Source of the DNA: Pseudomonas sp. DC1.2
Lineage (GTDB): Bacteria; Pseudomonadota; Gammaproteobacteria; Pseudomonadales; Pseudomonadaceae
Assembly (NCBI RefSeq): GCF_034351645.1
Contig: NZ_CP133782.1
Location: 5,176,001-5,240,000, forward strand
DNA: 64,000 bases
Direction of reading: 5' to 3'
The notes beneath the pieces are model-generated. The model had not been told where the DNA came from and made no database searches. It saw only the letters and a list, made by a program, of their open reading frames with translations. Below are positions 26,802 to 38,308 of this stretch, piece by piece (the stretch's first letter is position 1; each line of letters opens with the position of its first letter). The position numbers were made by a program, and so were the translations under genes.

Positions 26802-27066
26802 AAGCTGTCGGATTATCTACCGGCTATTGAGGAATGGGCGGAAACCAATCCTTTGAGCGCTAGCGAGATACACCAGCGGCTTGGTAGAAGAGTTCGACGT
26901 TACGGCGCATCTGAACACTGTGAAAAATGCACTCAGGCGTCTGGAATTCGTCCGAACTATTTCAAATAGTTATAAAAACCTGTCAGATTTTACAGATGCG
27001 GAATTCAACATGAAGATTTATCCTTGGTTTCGAAACAAGGAAAAACAGAAGGACGTCATTAAATAA
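26802..27066 (+). pseudogene. Second transposase-like fragment (IS630-like HTH), frameshifted
   Basis: Directly after the IS5 piece the frame reads LSDYLPAIEEWAETNPLSAS then EIHQRL; a one-base slip near 26880 moves it into a frame reading VEEFDVTAHLNTVKNALRRL and on to a TAA at 27066. This helical pattern (IEEW, then S..EIHQRL, EEF.V...TVK.ALRRL) resembles the N-terminal winged helix of IS630-type transposases, but that call is by eye. The end of the frame (SYKNLSDFTDAEFNMKIYPW) is AT-rich and unrecognised. Confidence 0.4.
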
Positions 27067-27110
27067 ACATATTCCTCTTTCCGCCCATAAATCTTACTGG
27101 AGTATATAAC

Positions 27111-27404
27111 ATGACTGGAAGTTACCTCTGGACCGCAGCATCCATCTGGCACCCCACGGGCTGTCAATGCAGATTTGATCTAAATTACGTAGCTTGTGGA
27201 TGTTTTGGTTCCGGCGGCTGGGCGGCGGGGCCTTTGAACCCAACAGAATACACTCAGGAGTTGGCGGAAGCGGCTAAAAATGCACAGGAAGAAGCCGATG
27301 CAATAGCACAGAACTTACGTGCGCAAGCTGAATTAGATGAGCAAGCCAACGACTACGAAATGGACCGAGAATTCTTAGAAAACCTTGACCCACCCAACTT
27401 ATAA
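27111..27404 (+). CDS. Small Cys-rich hypothetical protein (probably truncated by frameshift)
   Basis: 97 aa, not recognised. CTGGAG lies 8 bases before the ATG. The N-terminal 35 residues hold a C-x-C...C-x-C pattern (GCQCRF, ACGCFG) and a glycine-rich GSGGWAAG; the rest is an acidic, Ala/Glu-rich helix that may coil (EAAKNAQEEADAIAQNL). The frame ends at TAA 27402-27404. A +1 shift just before this stop opens a further ~40 codons (NYPHIFDYAENAKYF..., ending RDIFKV at 27525) with similar composition, so the original protein was probably about 138 aa. Codon use is AT-richer than the neighbours. Confidence 0.5.
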   Translation: MTGSYLWTAASIWHPTGCQCRFDLNYVACGCFGSGGWAAGPLNPTEYTQELAEAAKNAQEEADAIAQNLRAQAELDEQANDYEMDREFLENLDPPNL

Positions 27405-27562
27405 CTACCCACACATTTTTGATTATGCAGAAAATGCAAAGTATTTTGCATCTCAAGCAAGAGAGGCCAAGGAACTCAATGAATCAGGCTACTGTTTAAC
27501 CTGGAGAGACATTTTCAAGGTTTGAGGTCTTATTTTTGAATGCCGTTAATCAAATCCAACAA

Positions 27563-27592
27563 AAAATCCGCCTCTCGGCGGATTTTTATCAA
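27563..27592. terminator. Bidirectional rho-independent terminator
   Basis: AAAAATCCGCC-TCTC-GGCGGATTTTT: a 7-bp GC-rich stem with A run before and T run after, placed between the small accessory gene (plus) and fba (minus), so it can end transcripts from both sides. Confidence 0.9.
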
Positions 27593-27611
27593 AGCTGTTT
27601 AACGCTAAGGC

Positions 27612-28676
27612 TTAGTTGACCTTGGCATTCAACTCACCTTTCAAATAACGCTGATACATCGCTTCCAACGAGATCGGCTTGATCTTCGAAGCATTACCGG
27701 CAGTCCCGAAGGCTTCATAACGAGCAATACACACATCACGCATCGCAGTCACGGTCGCGCCGAAGAATTTACGTGGATCAAATTCGCTCGGGTTGGTGGC
27801 CATCAGGCGACGCATCGCACCAGTGGACGCCAGGCGCAGGTCGGTGTCGATGTTGACCTTGCGCACGCCGTGCTTGATGCCTTCGACGATTTCTTCAACC
27901 GGTACGCCGTAGGTTTCTTTGATGTCGCCGCCGTACTGGTTGATGATCGCCAGCCACTCTTGCGGAACCGAAGACGAACCATGCATCACCAAGTGAGTAT
28001 TCGGGATGCGTTTGTGGATTTCTTTGATGCGGTCGATCGCCAGCACGTCGCCAGTAGGTGGCTTGGTGAACTTGTAGGCGCCGTGGCTGGTGCCGATGGC
28101 GATGGCCAAGGCATCGACCTGGGTGCGTTTGACGAAGTCCGCGGCTTCTTCCGGGTCGGTCAGCATTTGGCTGTGATCCAGAACGCCTTCGGCACCGATA
28201 CCATCTTCTTCACCGGCCATGCCGGTTTCCAGCGAACCCAGGCAACCCAGCTCGCCTTCTACCGAAACGCCGCAGGCGTGGGCCAGGGCGACGGTTTGTT
28301 GGGTGACACGCACGTTGTAGTCGTAGTCGGTCGGCGTCTTGCCGTCTTCGCCCAGGGAGCCGTCCATCATGACCGAGCTGAAGCCCAGCTGGATGGAGCG
28401 CTGGCAGACGTCAGGGCTGGTGCCGTGGTCTTGGTGCATGCACACCGGGATGTGCGGGAATTCTTCGATCGCAGCCAGAATCAAGTGACGCAGGAACGGC
28501 GCGCCAGCGTATTTACGGGCGCCGGCCGAAGCCTGGACGATCACCGGAGAGTCAGTCTTGTCAGCGGCTTCCATGATGGCGCGCATCTGCTCAAGGTTGT
28601 TGACGTTAAAGGCTGGAACGCCGTAGCCGAACTCGGCTGCGTGGTCCAGCATCTGGCGCATGCTGATAAGTGCCAT
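27612..28676 (-). CDS. fba: Class II fructose-1,6-bisphosphate aldolase
   Basis: 354 aa. Interconverts fructose-1,6-bisphosphate with glyceraldehyde-3-phosphate and dihydroxyacetone phosphate; zinc enzyme. Class II features: [22 protein letters not shown] (zinc His and catalytic Asp region), [25 protein letters not shown], and the [24 protein letters not shown] block (in parts). It is the last gene of the tkt-epd-pgk cluster, with a 162-base gap upstream, and is probably partly transcribed on its own. Confidence 0.97.
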   Translation of the reverse strand: MALISMRQMLDHAAEFGYGVPAFNVNNLEQMRAIMEAADKTDSPVIVQASAGARKYAGAPFLRHLILAAIEEFPHIPVCMHQDHGTSPDVCQRSIQLGFSSVMMDGSLGEDGKTPTDYDYNVRVTQQTVALAHACGVSVEGELGCLGSLETGMAGEEDGIGAEGVLDHSQMLTDPEEAADFVKRTQVDALAIAIGTSHGAYKFTKPPTGDVLAIDRIKEIHKRIPNTHLVMHGSSSVPQEWLAIINQYGGDIKETYGVPVEEIVEGIKHGVRKVNIDTDLRLASTGAMRRLMATNPSEFDPRKFFGATVTAMRDVCIARYEAFGTAGNASKIKPISLEAMYQRYLKGELNAKVN

Positions 28677-28838
28677 GGTGTATGTCTCTCCCGGTTGAGG
28701 GTCGTTAATCGTGCCAGCCTGCCGTAGCGGCGGCGGCTATTCAAGTGATTGCAGATCGGGGGTTAACCCGACCCGCTCATTCGGTATTGCCTGAATCTCA
28801 AGAACCTACACAGATCCATCAGGTCCTTGGCCTGTCAA

Positions 28839-29171
28839 TTAGGGTGCTTTGCAACCGCGGCCAATCAAATCATTGGTGGCGACCCAATACACCAGGCCTT
28901 CCGCCCCTTTGACGTGAAACGCCAGCATGTCATTGCTGTACAACGCCCCTTCGGCGCCCGGCTCAAGCTTCAAGCGGTACACCTGATCGGCGCCGCCGAG
29001 GCGCACGTCGACAGCCTTGTGGCTATCGTCGGTGTAGCGCCAGAGGACTTTGGCCTGGCTGTCGCAGGTCCAGGTGGTCCAGCTATCAACAGGCGCGGAC
29101 GATTTGAACAGGTCCATATTGGCGCAACCGGCCAACAGTGCCAGCGCCATCACGGCGATAAAGCCTTTCAT
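28839..29171 (-). CDS. mliC: MliC-type lysozyme inhibitor lipoprotein
   Basis: 110 aa. Lipoprotein signal MKGFIAVMALALLAGC with the modified Cys at residue 16. The mature domain has the MliC beta-barrel pattern: WTCDSQAKVLWRYTDD, then AVDVRLGGADQVYRL and a C-terminal GCKAP Cys that can pair with the WTC Cys. Known role of the family: binding c-type lysozyme at the outer membrane. Start 29171 is chosen over 29198 because it gives a clean signal peptide. Confidence 0.75.
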   Translation of the reverse strand: MKGFIAVMALALLAGCANMDLFKSSAPVDSWTTWTCDSQAKVLWRYTDDSHKAVDVRLGGADQVYRLKLEPGAEGALYSNDMLAFHVKGAEGLVYWVATNDLIGRGCKAP

Positions 29172-29229
29172 CCGCGTTCCTCGACTGGCAGCAAACACCG
29201 CCAGCCTTTAGTTAAGTAAGTCAGACCGG

Positions 29230-29451
29230 TCAAGGACAACCATGTTCCTTGGCCGGGGTTTGTGTCTCGTACTTGTCCAGGCCGTCAGGCCCGGAACGCT
29301 TGTTGAGCACCGGATTGGTTTCCGCCTGCCAGTCAGCCTGGTAACAGCTTTTGTGCGGCTCGGACGGCGCCGGTTCCGACGTGGCTTGCGGATGACTCCC
29401 GCAAGCCGCCAGCGAGGCGGCGACCATCAACAGCGCTAACTTCCTGACCAT
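29230..29451 (-). CDS. Small lipoprotein of unknown function
   Basis: 73 aa. Signal MVRKLALLMVAASLAAC with a lipobox (LAAC, Cys at residue 17), then a Pro/Ser/Glu-rich linker and a C-terminal YETQTPAKEHGCP. AAAGGAG 7 bases before the ATG fixes the start at 29451; the open frame upstream overlaps pgk and is rejected. It lies 35 bases after pgk and is probably in the same transcript. No family recognised. Confidence 0.7.
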   Translation of the reverse strand: MVRKLALLMVAASLAACGSHPQATSEPAPSEPHKSCYQADWQAETNPVLNKRSGPDGLDKYETQTPAKEHGCP

Positions 29452-29485
29452 GTAAACACTCCTTTGCCTGGTCATAGGGGAGACC

Positions 29486-30649
29486 TCAGGCCTTAGCCCG
29501 GCTTTCCAGGACTTCAACGGCTGGCAGCACTTTGCCTTCGACGAACTCAAGGAACGCGCCGCCACCTGTGGAAATGTAGGAGATCTGATCGGCTACGCCG
29601 TATTTATCGATAGCCGCCAAGGTATCGCCGCCGCCCGCAATGGAGAACGCCGAGCTTTGTGCGATAGCGTTGGCCAGCACTTTGGTGCCGTTACCAAACT
29701 GATCGAATTCGAACACACCGACCGGGCCGTTCCACAGAATGGTCTTGGACGACTTCAACAGCTCAGCGAAATTCGCCGCTGTCTGTGGGCCGATGTCCAG
29801 GATCATGTCGTCAACAGCCACGTCCGCGATCAGCTTGACGGTGGCGGTGGCGCTTTCAGCGAATTCCTTGGCAACCACAACGTCCACTGGCAGCGGCACG
29901 CTGACTTTGGCGGCGATGGCGCGGGCGGTGTCCAGCAGGTCCGGCTCGTACAGCGACTTGCCGACTGGGTGACCGGCAGCGGCCAGGAACGTGTTGGCAA
30001 TGCCGCCGCCAACGATCAACTGGTTGCAGATCTGGCTAAGGCTGTTAAGGACGTCGAGTTTGGTCGACACCTTGGAGCCGGCAACAATCGCCGCCATTGG
30101 CTGGGCCGGGGCGCCGAGCGCTTTACCCAAGGCGTCCAGTTCGGCCGCCAGCAGCGGGCCTGCGGCGGCGATTTTGGCGAACTTGGCCACGCCGTGGGTC
30201 GAACCCTCGGCGCGGTGAGCGGTGCCAAAGGCGTCCATCACAAACACGTCGCACAAGGCAGCGTATTGCTGGGCCAGCTCGTCAGCGTTGCTTTTCTCGC
30301 CCTTGTTGAAGCGCACGTTTTCGAACAGCACGACGTCGCCGGCCTTCACGTCAACGCCGCCCAAATAATCGGCGACCAGCGGCACTTCGCGGCTCAGGGC
30401 TTTGCTCAAGTAATCGGCGACTGGCTTGAGGCTGTTCTCGGCCGAGAACTCGCCTTCAGTCGGACGGCCAAGGTGCGAGCAGACCATGACGGCCGCGCCT
30501 TTTTCCAGGGCCAGCTTGATGGTCGGCAGCGAAGCCAGGATTCGCGCGTCGCTGGTGACAACACCGTCCTTGACTGGGACGTTGAGGTCTTCGCGGATCA
30601 GTACGCGTTTACCTTGCAGATCGAGGTCGGTCATCTTCAACACGGTCAT
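29486..30649 (-). CDS. pgk: Phosphoglycerate kinase
   Basis: 387 aa. Transfers phosphate from 1,3-bisphosphoglycerate to ADP. N-terminal [13 protein letters not shown] (substrate-binding Asp/Asn), HLGRP, the middle [15 protein letters not shown], and the C-terminal nucleotide-binding GGGDTLAA and [10 protein letters not shown] are all seen. Start 30649 ([12 protein letters not shown]), with AGGA upstream, is preferred over ATG 30658. The gap to epd is 17 bases, consistent with an operon. Confidence 0.97.
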   Translation of the reverse strand: MTVLKMTDLDLQGKRVLIREDLNVPVKDGVVTSDARILASLPTIKLALEKGAAVMVCSHLGRPTEGEFSAENSLKPVADYLSKALSREVPLVADYLGGVDVKAGDVVLFENVRFNKGEKSNADELAQQYAALCDVFVMDAFGTAHRAEGSTHGVAKFAKIAAAGPLLAAELDALGKALGAPAQPMAAIVAGSKVSTKLDVLNSLSQICNQLIVGGGIANTFLAAAGHPVGKSLYEPDLLDTARAIAAKVSVPLPVDVVVAKEFAESATATVKLIADVAVDDMILDIGPQTAANFAELLKSSKTILWNGPVGVFEFDQFGNGTKVLANAIAQSSAFSIAGGGDTLAAIDKYGVADQISYISTGGGAFLEFVEGKVLPAVEVLESRAKA

Positions 30650-30666
30650 GGGTCGCAATTCCTGGG

Positions 30667-31746
30667 TTACGGTTTTGGAGAGGCAGTTTTTAGAGCGTCA
30701 GGCTTTGGCGCAGCTATTTGCAGGTAGTGCTCTGCAACGTCAAGCATTCGGTTGGCAAAACCCCATTCGTTATCAAACCAGGCCAGGATGTTCACCAGCC
30801 GTGGGCCGGAAACGCGGGTCTGACTGGCATCGACGATGGCCGAATGCGGGTCATGATTAAAATCACAACTGGCGTGAGGTAACTCGGTGTAGGCCAAAAG
30901 GCCTTTTAGCGGGCCGCTGGTGGCGGCCTCACGCAGGATCCGGTTGACCTCGGTGGCGTCGGTATCGCTCACGGTCTGCATCGTAATGTCGAGGCAAGAC
31001 ACGTTCACCGTCGGCACCCTTACGGCTTTGGCCTGAATCCGTCCCGCAAGTTCCGGCAGCAGGCGCTCGATGCCACGCGCCAGCCCCGTGGACACAGGGA
31101 TCACCGACTGGAACGCCGAACGGGTGCGGCGCAGGTCTTCATGGTGGTAGGCATCGATCACCGGCTGGTCGTTCATCGCCGAGTGAATCGTGGTGATCGA
31201 CACATACTCCAGACCGATGGCCTGATCCAGCAGACGCAACAGCGGCACGCCACAGTTGGTGGTGCAAGAGGCGTTAGACACCAGCAACTCGTCACCGGTC
31301 AGGCAATCCTGGTTCACGCCATAGACGATGGTGGCGTCAACATCCGCTTCGCTGGCCATCGGCTGGGAAAACAATACCCGTGGCGCGCCGGCGTCGAGGA
31401 ACCGCTGGCCATCTTCACGGGTGTGGTAAGCGCCGGAGCACTCCAGCACCAGATCGACACCAAGCGATGCCCAATCGATGCCTTCGGGGGTGGCACTGCG
31501 CAACACCTTCACGCAGTTGCCCTGAATATGCAGACAATCGTCCTCAACCCTCACTTCGCCGGGAAAGCGCCCGTGAGTGGAGTCGAAGCGTGTCAGGTAC
31601 TCGATACTGGCCATGTCGGCCAGATCGTTGATCGCGACAATTTCAAACCCGGCCTTCTCGCCTCGCTCGAACAACGCACGCAAGACGCAACGACCAATCC
31701 GACCATAGCCGTTGAGTGCAACTTTGTAAGGACGCGGTTGAGGCAT
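30667..31746 (-). CDS. epd: Erythrose-4-phosphate dehydrogenase
   Basis: 359 aa member of the GAPDH family. NAD-binding GYGRIGR (13-19) and catalytic C161 in SNASCTTNC are present, with the HSAMNDQ block typical of Epd. It oxidises erythrose-4-phosphate to 4-phosphoerythronate, the entry to pyridoxal phosphate synthesis. Assignment as Epd rather than GAPDH also rests on position between tkt (which makes erythrose-4-phosphate) and pgk. Confidence 0.9.
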   Translation of the reverse strand: MPQPRPYKVALNGYGRIGRCVLRALFERGEKAGFEIVAINDLADMASIEYLTRFDSTHGRFPGEVRVEDDCLHIQGNCVKVLRSATPEGIDWASLGVDLVLECSGAYHTREDGQRFLDAGAPRVLFSQPMASEADVDATIVYGVNQDCLTGDELLVSNASCTTNCGVPLLRLLDQAIGLEYVSITTIHSAMNDQPVIDAYHHEDLRRTRSAFQSVIPVSTGLARGIERLLPELAGRIQAKAVRVPTVNVSCLDITMQTVSDTDATEVNRILREAATSGPLKGLLAYTELPHASCDFNHDPHSAIVDASQTRVSGPRLVNILAWFDNEWGFANRMLDVAEHYLQIAAPKPDALKTASPKP

Positions 31747-31800
31747 GGGGTTCTCGATTACCGTGGTGAATCTGTCGGTTCTGCGTTGAGTCTTCTGTTG

Positions 31801-31868
31801 CTATCGCGGGCAAGCCCGCCCCCACATGAGACCGTAATCCCTGTGGAGGCGGGCTTGCCCGCGACAGC
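31801..31868. repeat. REP doublet between tkt and epd
   Basis: Near-perfect inverted arms CGCGGGCAAGCCCGCC and GGCGGGCTTGCCCGCG, about 25 bases apart, in the 150-base gap of the tkt-epd transcript. Could modulate mRNA stability; inference. Confidence 0.85.
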
Positions 31869-31896
31869 GTCAGAACAGGCAATATATTGCCCGGAC

Positions 31897-33894
31897 TTAG
31901 TCTTCCAGCAGCTCTTCAGCCTGACCCAGGATGTTTTCCAGGGTGAAACCGAACTCTTCGAACAAGGCTGGCGCAGGCGCCGACTCGCCGAAAGTGGTCA
32001 TGCCAATGACGCGGCCTTCCAGGCCCACGTATTTGTACCAGTAGTCCGCGTGAGCGGCCTCGATGGCAATACGGGCACTGACCTGCAACGGCAGAACCGC
32101 TTGCTTGTAGCCGGCGTCCTGGGCATCGAACACGCTGGTACACGGCATCGAGACAACACGCACCTTGCGACCTTGCTCGGTCAGTTTGTCGTAAGCCTGA
32201 ACCGCCAGGCCCACTTCCGAACCGGTGGAGATCAGGATCAACTCCGGCTCGCCGGCGCAATCTTTCAACACATAACCACCACGGGCAATGTCGGCAATCT
32301 GACCGGCATCACGGGTTTGGTGCTGCAGGTTCTGACGCGAGAAGATCAGCGCCGAAGGGCCGTCCTTACGTTCCAGCGCCAGTTTCCAGCACACCGCCGA
32401 CTCAACAGCGTCGGCTGGACGCCAGGTATCGAGGTTCGGCGTGCAGCGCAAGCTGGCCAGTTGCTCGATCGGCTGGTGAGTTGGGCCGTCTTCGCCCAGA
32501 CCGATAGAGTCGTGGGTGTAGACGAACACCACGCGTTTCTTCATCAGCGACGCCATGCGTACCGCGTTGCGCGCGTATTCCATGAACATCAGGAAGGTCG
32601 CACCGTAAGGCACCAGGCCGCCGTGCAGAGATACGCCGTTCATGATCGCGCTCATGCCGAATTCGCGAACACCGTAGTACATGTAGTTGCCGCTGGCGTC
32701 TTCTGCCGAAACACCCTTGCAACCTTTCCACAACGTCAGGTTGGAACCGGCCAGGTCAGCCGAGCCGCCCAGCAACTCAGGCAACAGCGGGCCAAAGGCA
32801 TTCAGTGCATTCTGGCTGGCTTTACGGCTGGCGATGGTTTCGCCCTTGGCCGCGACTTCAGCAATATAAGCCGAAGCTTTTTCGGCAAAGTCAGCCGGCA
32901 ACTCGCCGCTCAGACGACGGACCAGCTCGTTGGCCAGCTCAGGGAAGGCCGCCGAGTAGGCAGCAAACCGCTGATCCCACTCGGCTTCAGCGGCGTGCCC
33001 GGCTTCCTTGGCGTCCCACTCGGCATAGATGTCAGCCGGGATGTCGAACGGGCCGTAGTTCCACTTCAGCGCGGCGCGGGTCAGCGCGATTTCGGCGTCA
33101 CCCAACGGAGCGCCGTGGCAGTCTTCTTTACCCTGCTTGTTCGGCGAACCGAAACCGATGGTGGTCTTGCAGCAGATCAGCGTCGGCAGCTCGCTTTTAC
33201 GCGCGGTTTCGATCGCGATCTTGATCTCTTCCGGATCGTGGCCATCAACGTTGCGGATCACTTGCCAGTTATAGGCTTCGAAACGCTTAGGGGTGTCATC
33301 GGTGAACCAGCCTTCGACTTCGCCGTCGATGGAGATGCCGTTGTCATCGTAGAAAGCAATCAGTTTGCCCAAACCCAACGTACCGGCCAGCGAGCCGACT
33401 TCGTGGGAAATGCCTTCCATCATGCAGCCATCACCCAAGAACACGTAGGTGTGGTGATCGACCACGTTATGACCCGGACGGTTGAACTGCGCGGCCAGGA
33501 CTTTTTCAGCCAGGGCAAAACCAACCGCGTTGGCCAGACCCTGACCCAGTGGGCCGGTGGTGGTTTCAACGCCTGGGGTGTAGCCGAACTCAGGGTGGCC
33601 CGGGGTGCGGCTGTGCAACTGGCGGAAGTTTTTCAGATCATCGATCGACAGGTCGTAACCGGTCAGGTGCAGCAGCGAGTAAATCAACATCGAGCCGTGG
33701 CCGTTGGACAGCACGAAGCGGTCACGGTCGGCAAACGATGGATTGCTCGGGTTGTGCTTCAGGTAGTCACGCCAAAGCACTTCGGCGATATCCGCCATGC
33801 CCATAGGGGCACCGGGATGGCCGCTGTTGGCTTTTTGCACGGCATCCATGCTGAGGGCACGAATGGCGTTGGCACGCTCACGACGGCTGGGCAT
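31897..33894 (-). CDS. tktA: Transketolase
   Basis: 665 aa thiamine-diphosphate enzyme moving two-carbon units in the pentose phosphate pathway. Visible: N-terminal [22 protein letters not shown], the ThDP motif [13 protein letters not shown] through to a [13 protein letters not shown] block, and [15 protein letters not shown] in the pyrimidine domain. AGGAG 7 bases upstream fixes the start at 33894; the longer open frame to 33957 has no support. First gene of the minus-strand cluster tkt-epd-pgk. Confidence 0.96.
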   Translation of the reverse strand: MPSRRERANAIRALSMDAVQKANSGHPGAPMGMADIAEVLWRDYLKHNPSNPSFADRDRFVLSNGHGSMLIYSLLHLTGYDLSIDDLKNFRQLHSRTPGHPEFGYTPGVETTTGPLGQGLANAVGFALAEKVLAAQFNRPGHNVVDHHTYVFLGDGCMMEGISHEVGSLAGTLGLGKLIAFYDDNGISIDGEVEGWFTDDTPKRFEAYNWQVIRNVDGHDPEEIKIAIETARKSELPTLICCKTTIGFGSPNKQGKEDCHGAPLGDAEIALTRAALKWNYGPFDIPADIYAEWDAKEAGHAAEAEWDQRFAAYSAAFPELANELVRRLSGELPADFAEKASAYIAEVAAKGETIASRKASQNALNAFGPLLPELLGGSADLAGSNLTLWKGCKGVSAEDASGNYMYYGVREFGMSAIMNGVSLHGGLVPYGATFLMFMEYARNAVRMASLMKKRVVFVYTHDSIGLGEDGPTHQPIEQLASLRCTPNLDTWRPADAVESAVCWKLALERKDGPSALIFSRQNLQHQTRDAGQIADIARGGYVLKDCAGEPELILISTGSEVGLAVQAYDKLTEQGRKVRVVSMPCTSVFDAQDAGYKQAVLPLQVSARIAIEAAHADYWYKYVGLEGRVIGMTTFGESAPAPALFEEFGFTLENILGQAEELLED

Positions 33895-34101
33895 CGCTGT
33901 TCTCCTGCGGGTATTGAATCGAGAGTGAATAAAACGAAACGGAAAAAAGGTGAGCATTTTCCCTCACCAAGCCGCCTCGGGCAATGACAGATAGTCAGCC
34001 GGAGACGTTTTTCCAATGGATTACGGCGTATTCGCCTGATGAAACCTTTCCGCTATTCGTTTGTAGAGTGAACAGCAGCGCGAGAAGTGCCATTTATCGA
34101 C

Positions 34102-34125
34102 CAATATCAAAACTTTTTGATATTG
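34102..34125. promoter_or_regulatory. 24-bp palindromic operator upstream of the ArsR-methyltransferase gene
   Basis: Perfect 11-base arms CAATATCAAAA and TTTTGATATTG around a CT centre. Its position, 41 bases before the start of an ArsR-type regulator gene and upstream of metK, fits an autoregulatory operator of an ArsR dimer. Candidate -35 TTGCAG (34129-34134) and -10 TAGACT (34152-34157), 17 bases apart, lie right after it. The rest of the 272-base gap back to tkt shows nothing else. Confidence 0.7.
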
Positions 34126-34166
34126 CCCTTGCAGGGCATTCAGAGCGTCACTAGACTACTGGCCTT

Positions 34167-35162
34167 ATGAATTTACGTGTGCCTTCCATTCGACATGACG
34201 ATTGCGATGAGCTGGCGGCCCTGGGCAAGGCCGGCGGCGATCCTCTGCGGTTGAATGTATTGCGCGCATTGGCCAACGATTCGTTTGGTGTACTGGAACT
34301 GGCGCAGATCTTCGGCATGGGCCAGTCGGGCATGAGTCATCACCTCAAGGTATTGGCCCAGGCCGACCTGGTGGCGACTCGCCGTGAAGGCAACGCGATT
34401 TTCTACCGCCGCGCCCTGCCCCACACCGAACTGCTGGGCGGAAAGCTACACGCCGCCTTGCTCGAAGAGGTGGACAACCTGACGCTGCCGACTGACGTGC
34501 AGGCGCGGATCGCTCAGGTCCACGGCCAACGAGCTGCGGCCAGCCAAGACTTTTTCTCACGGGTGGCGGAGAAGTTTCGCGCCCAGCAAGACCTGATCGC
34601 CGGCCTGCCGCAATACCGCGACAGCGTGCTGGCACTGCTCGACAAGTTAAGTTTCAGTGACGGCGCCACCGCCATTGAAGTCGGCCCCGGCGACGGCGGT
34701 TTTCTGCCGGAGCTGGCGCGCCGCTTCACGCAGGTGACGGCGCTGGACAACAGCCCGGCGATGCTCGAACTGGCGCGACAGGTCTGCGAACGTGAAACGC
34801 TGACTAACGTCAGCCTGCAACTGGCCGATGCACTGAATGGTGTCGGCATCCAGGCTGATTGCGTTGTACTGAACATGGTGCTGCACCATTTCGCCGCGCC
34901 GGCCGAAGCGCTCAAGCACATGGCCAGCCTGCTGCAACCAGGCGGTAGCCTGCTCGTGACAGAGTTATGTAGCCACAACCAGAGTTGGGCCAGGGAGGCC
35001 TGCGGTGATCTATGGTTGGGGTTTGAACAGGACGATTTGGCCCGTTGGGCCACCGCTGCGGGACTCGTTCCCGGGGAAAGCCTCTATGTAGGCTTACGTA
35101 ATGGTTTCCAGATCCAGGTCCGCCACTTTCAGCGACCGACTGGCGACACTCACCATCGGTAA
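34167..35162 (+). CDS. ArsR-type regulator fused to a SAM-dependent methyltransferase
   Basis: 331 aa. The N-terminal ArsR winged helix spans about residues 15-95 (GVLELAQIFGMGQSGMSHHL as helix-turn-helix). The C-terminal half is a class I methyltransferase fold with motif I IEVGPGDGGFLPELA (about 169-183), then LDNSPAML and LQLADALNG. The fusion suggests that SAM or SAH binding to the C-terminal domain tunes DNA binding. It lies 18 bases before metK, and ArsR regulators of this sort are known to control SAM-cycle genes (SahR). A ribosome site is not evident, and the predicted promoter would give a very short leader. Confidence 0.85.
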   Translation: MNLRVPSIRHDDCDELAALGKAGGDPLRLNVLRALANDSFGVLELAQIFGMGQSGMSHHLKVLAQADLVATRREGNAIFYRRALPHTELLGGKLHAALLEEVDNLTLPTDVQARIAQVHGQRAAASQDFFSRVAEKFRAQQDLIAGLPQYRDSVLALLDKLSFSDGATAIEVGPGDGGFLPELARRFTQVTALDNSPAMLELARQVCERETLTNVSLQLADALNGVGIQADCVVLNMVLHHFAAPAEALKHMASLLQPGGSLLVTELCSHNQSWAREACGDLWLGFEQDDLARWATAAGLVPGESLYVGLRNGFQIQVRHFQRPTGDTHHR

Positions 35163-35180
35163 ATTCAGGAAAAAATCGAG

Positions 35181-36371
35181 ATGAGCGAATACTCCCTCTT
35201 CACCTCAGAGTCCGTGTCCGAAGGACATCCGGACAAAATCGCCGACCAGATTTCCGATGCGGTGCTGGACGCCATCATTGCTGAAGACAAGTTCGCCCGT
35301 GTGGCGTGCGAGACGCTGGTAAAAACCGGCGTGGCGATCATCGCCGGCGAAGTCACCACCTCGGCCTGGGTCGATCTGGAAGACATCGTCCGTAACGTGA
35401 TTATCGACATCGGCTATACCAGTTCCGACGTCGGCTTCGACGGCGCTACCTGCGGCGTGATGAACATCATTGGCAAGCAATCGCCAGACATCAACCAGGG
35501 TGTCGACCGTGCCAAGCCTGAAGATCAGGGTGCCGGCGACCAAGGCCTGATGTTCGGCTACGCCAGCAACGAAACCGACGTGCTGATGCCAGCACCGATC
35601 ACCTTCTCGCACCAATTGGTTCAGCGTCAGGCCGAAGCCCGTAAATCCGGCCTGCTGCCTTGGCTGCGTCCGGACGCCAAGTCCCAGGTGACCTGCCGTT
35701 ACGAAGGCGGCAAGGTGGTGGGGATCGACGCCGTTGTACTGTCGACCCAACACAACCCTGAAGTCTCGTACAAAGACCTGCGCGAAGGCGTGATGGAATT
35801 GATCGTCAAGCACGTGCTGCCTGCCGAACTGCTGACCAAAGATACCCAGTTCCACATCAACCCGACTGGCCAGTTCATCATCGGTGGCCCAGTGGGCGAC
35901 TGCGGCCTGACCGGTCGCAAGATCATCGTTGACAGCTACGGCGGCATGGCCCGTCACGGCGGCGGCGCGTTCTCCGGCAAAGATCCATCGAAGGTTGACC
36001 GTTCGGCCGCCTACGCAGGCCGTTACGTTGCCAAGAACATCGTCGCTGCCGGCCTGGCCGAGCGCTGCGAGATTCAGGTTTCCTACGCGATCGGTGTAGC
36101 CCAGCCGACGTCGATTTCGTTGAACACCTTCGGCACCGGCAAAATCAGCGACAATAAAATCGTCAAACTGGTTCGCGACGTGTTCGACCTGCGTCCTTAC
36201 GCGATCACCACCATGCTCGACCTGCTGCACCCGATGTATAAGGAAACCGCAGCTTACGGCCACTTCGGTCGCACTCCGCAAACCAAAACAGTCGGTGACG
36301 ATACGTTCACCACGTTCACCTGGGAAAAAACCGACCGCGCCGAAGCCCTGCGCTCCGCTGCTGGTTTGTAA
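35181..36371 (+). CDS. metK: S-adenosylmethionine synthetase
   Basis: 396 aa. Makes SAM from methionine and ATP. GHPDK (15-19) binds [15 protein letters not shown] and [19 protein letters not shown] (in parts) are the family signatures. It follows the ArsR-methyltransferase gene by 18 bases, so the two are probably one operon under the palindrome at 34102-34125. It ends in a strong terminator. Confidence 0.98.
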   Translation: MSEYSLFTSESVSEGHPDKIADQISDAVLDAIIAEDKFARVACETLVKTGVAIIAGEVTTSAWVDLEDIVRNVIIDIGYTSSDVGFDGATCGVMNIIGKQSPDINQGVDRAKPEDQGAGDQGLMFGYASNETDVLMPAPITFSHQLVQRQAEARKSGLLPWLRPDAKSQVTCRYEGGKVVGIDAVVLSTQHNPEVSYKDLREGVMELIVKHVLPAELLTKDTQFHINPTGQFIIGGPVGDCGLTGRKIIVDSYGGMARHGGGAFSGKDPSKVDRSAAYAGRYVAKNIVAAGLAERCEIQVSYAIGVAQPTSISLNTFGTGKISDNKIVKLVRDVFDLRPYAITTMLDLLHPMYKETAAYGHFGRTPQTKTVGDDTFTTFTWEKTDRAEALRSAAGL

Positions 36372-36390
36372 GACGTCCCCGGCGACACAC

Positions 36391-36425
36391 AAAGCCCCGC
36401 ACGGTTCGCCGCGCGGGGCTTTTTA
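36391..36425 (+). terminator. Rho-independent terminator of metK
   Basis: AAAGCCCCGC, a short loop, then GCGGGGCTTTTT, 20 bases after the metK stop. Confidence 0.92.
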
Positions 36426-36528
36426 TTGGCGGTGCCGCAGCCGCAGCCCATTCAGCGCCGCCACATTCAGCAAAACAACCATCCTTTGCCCTCCCCGATA
36501 CTGACCTAGCCTTCAAGCATCCCCATGA

Positions 36529-38217
<1,689 letters not shown>

Positions 38218-38308
38218 TCACCGACGATAACCGGGAACCCAACGCTGGCGGTGCGCTCAAACAGCCCATCGCACCCTCGACCCGATTGCTTTTTCACCTG
38301 GAGCTTTT

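Noticed and set aside
31141..33987. Plus-strand open frame of ~950 codons
   Set aside because: Antisense to epd and tkt, both of which carry unmistakable catalytic motifs; it also crosses the REP doublet between them.
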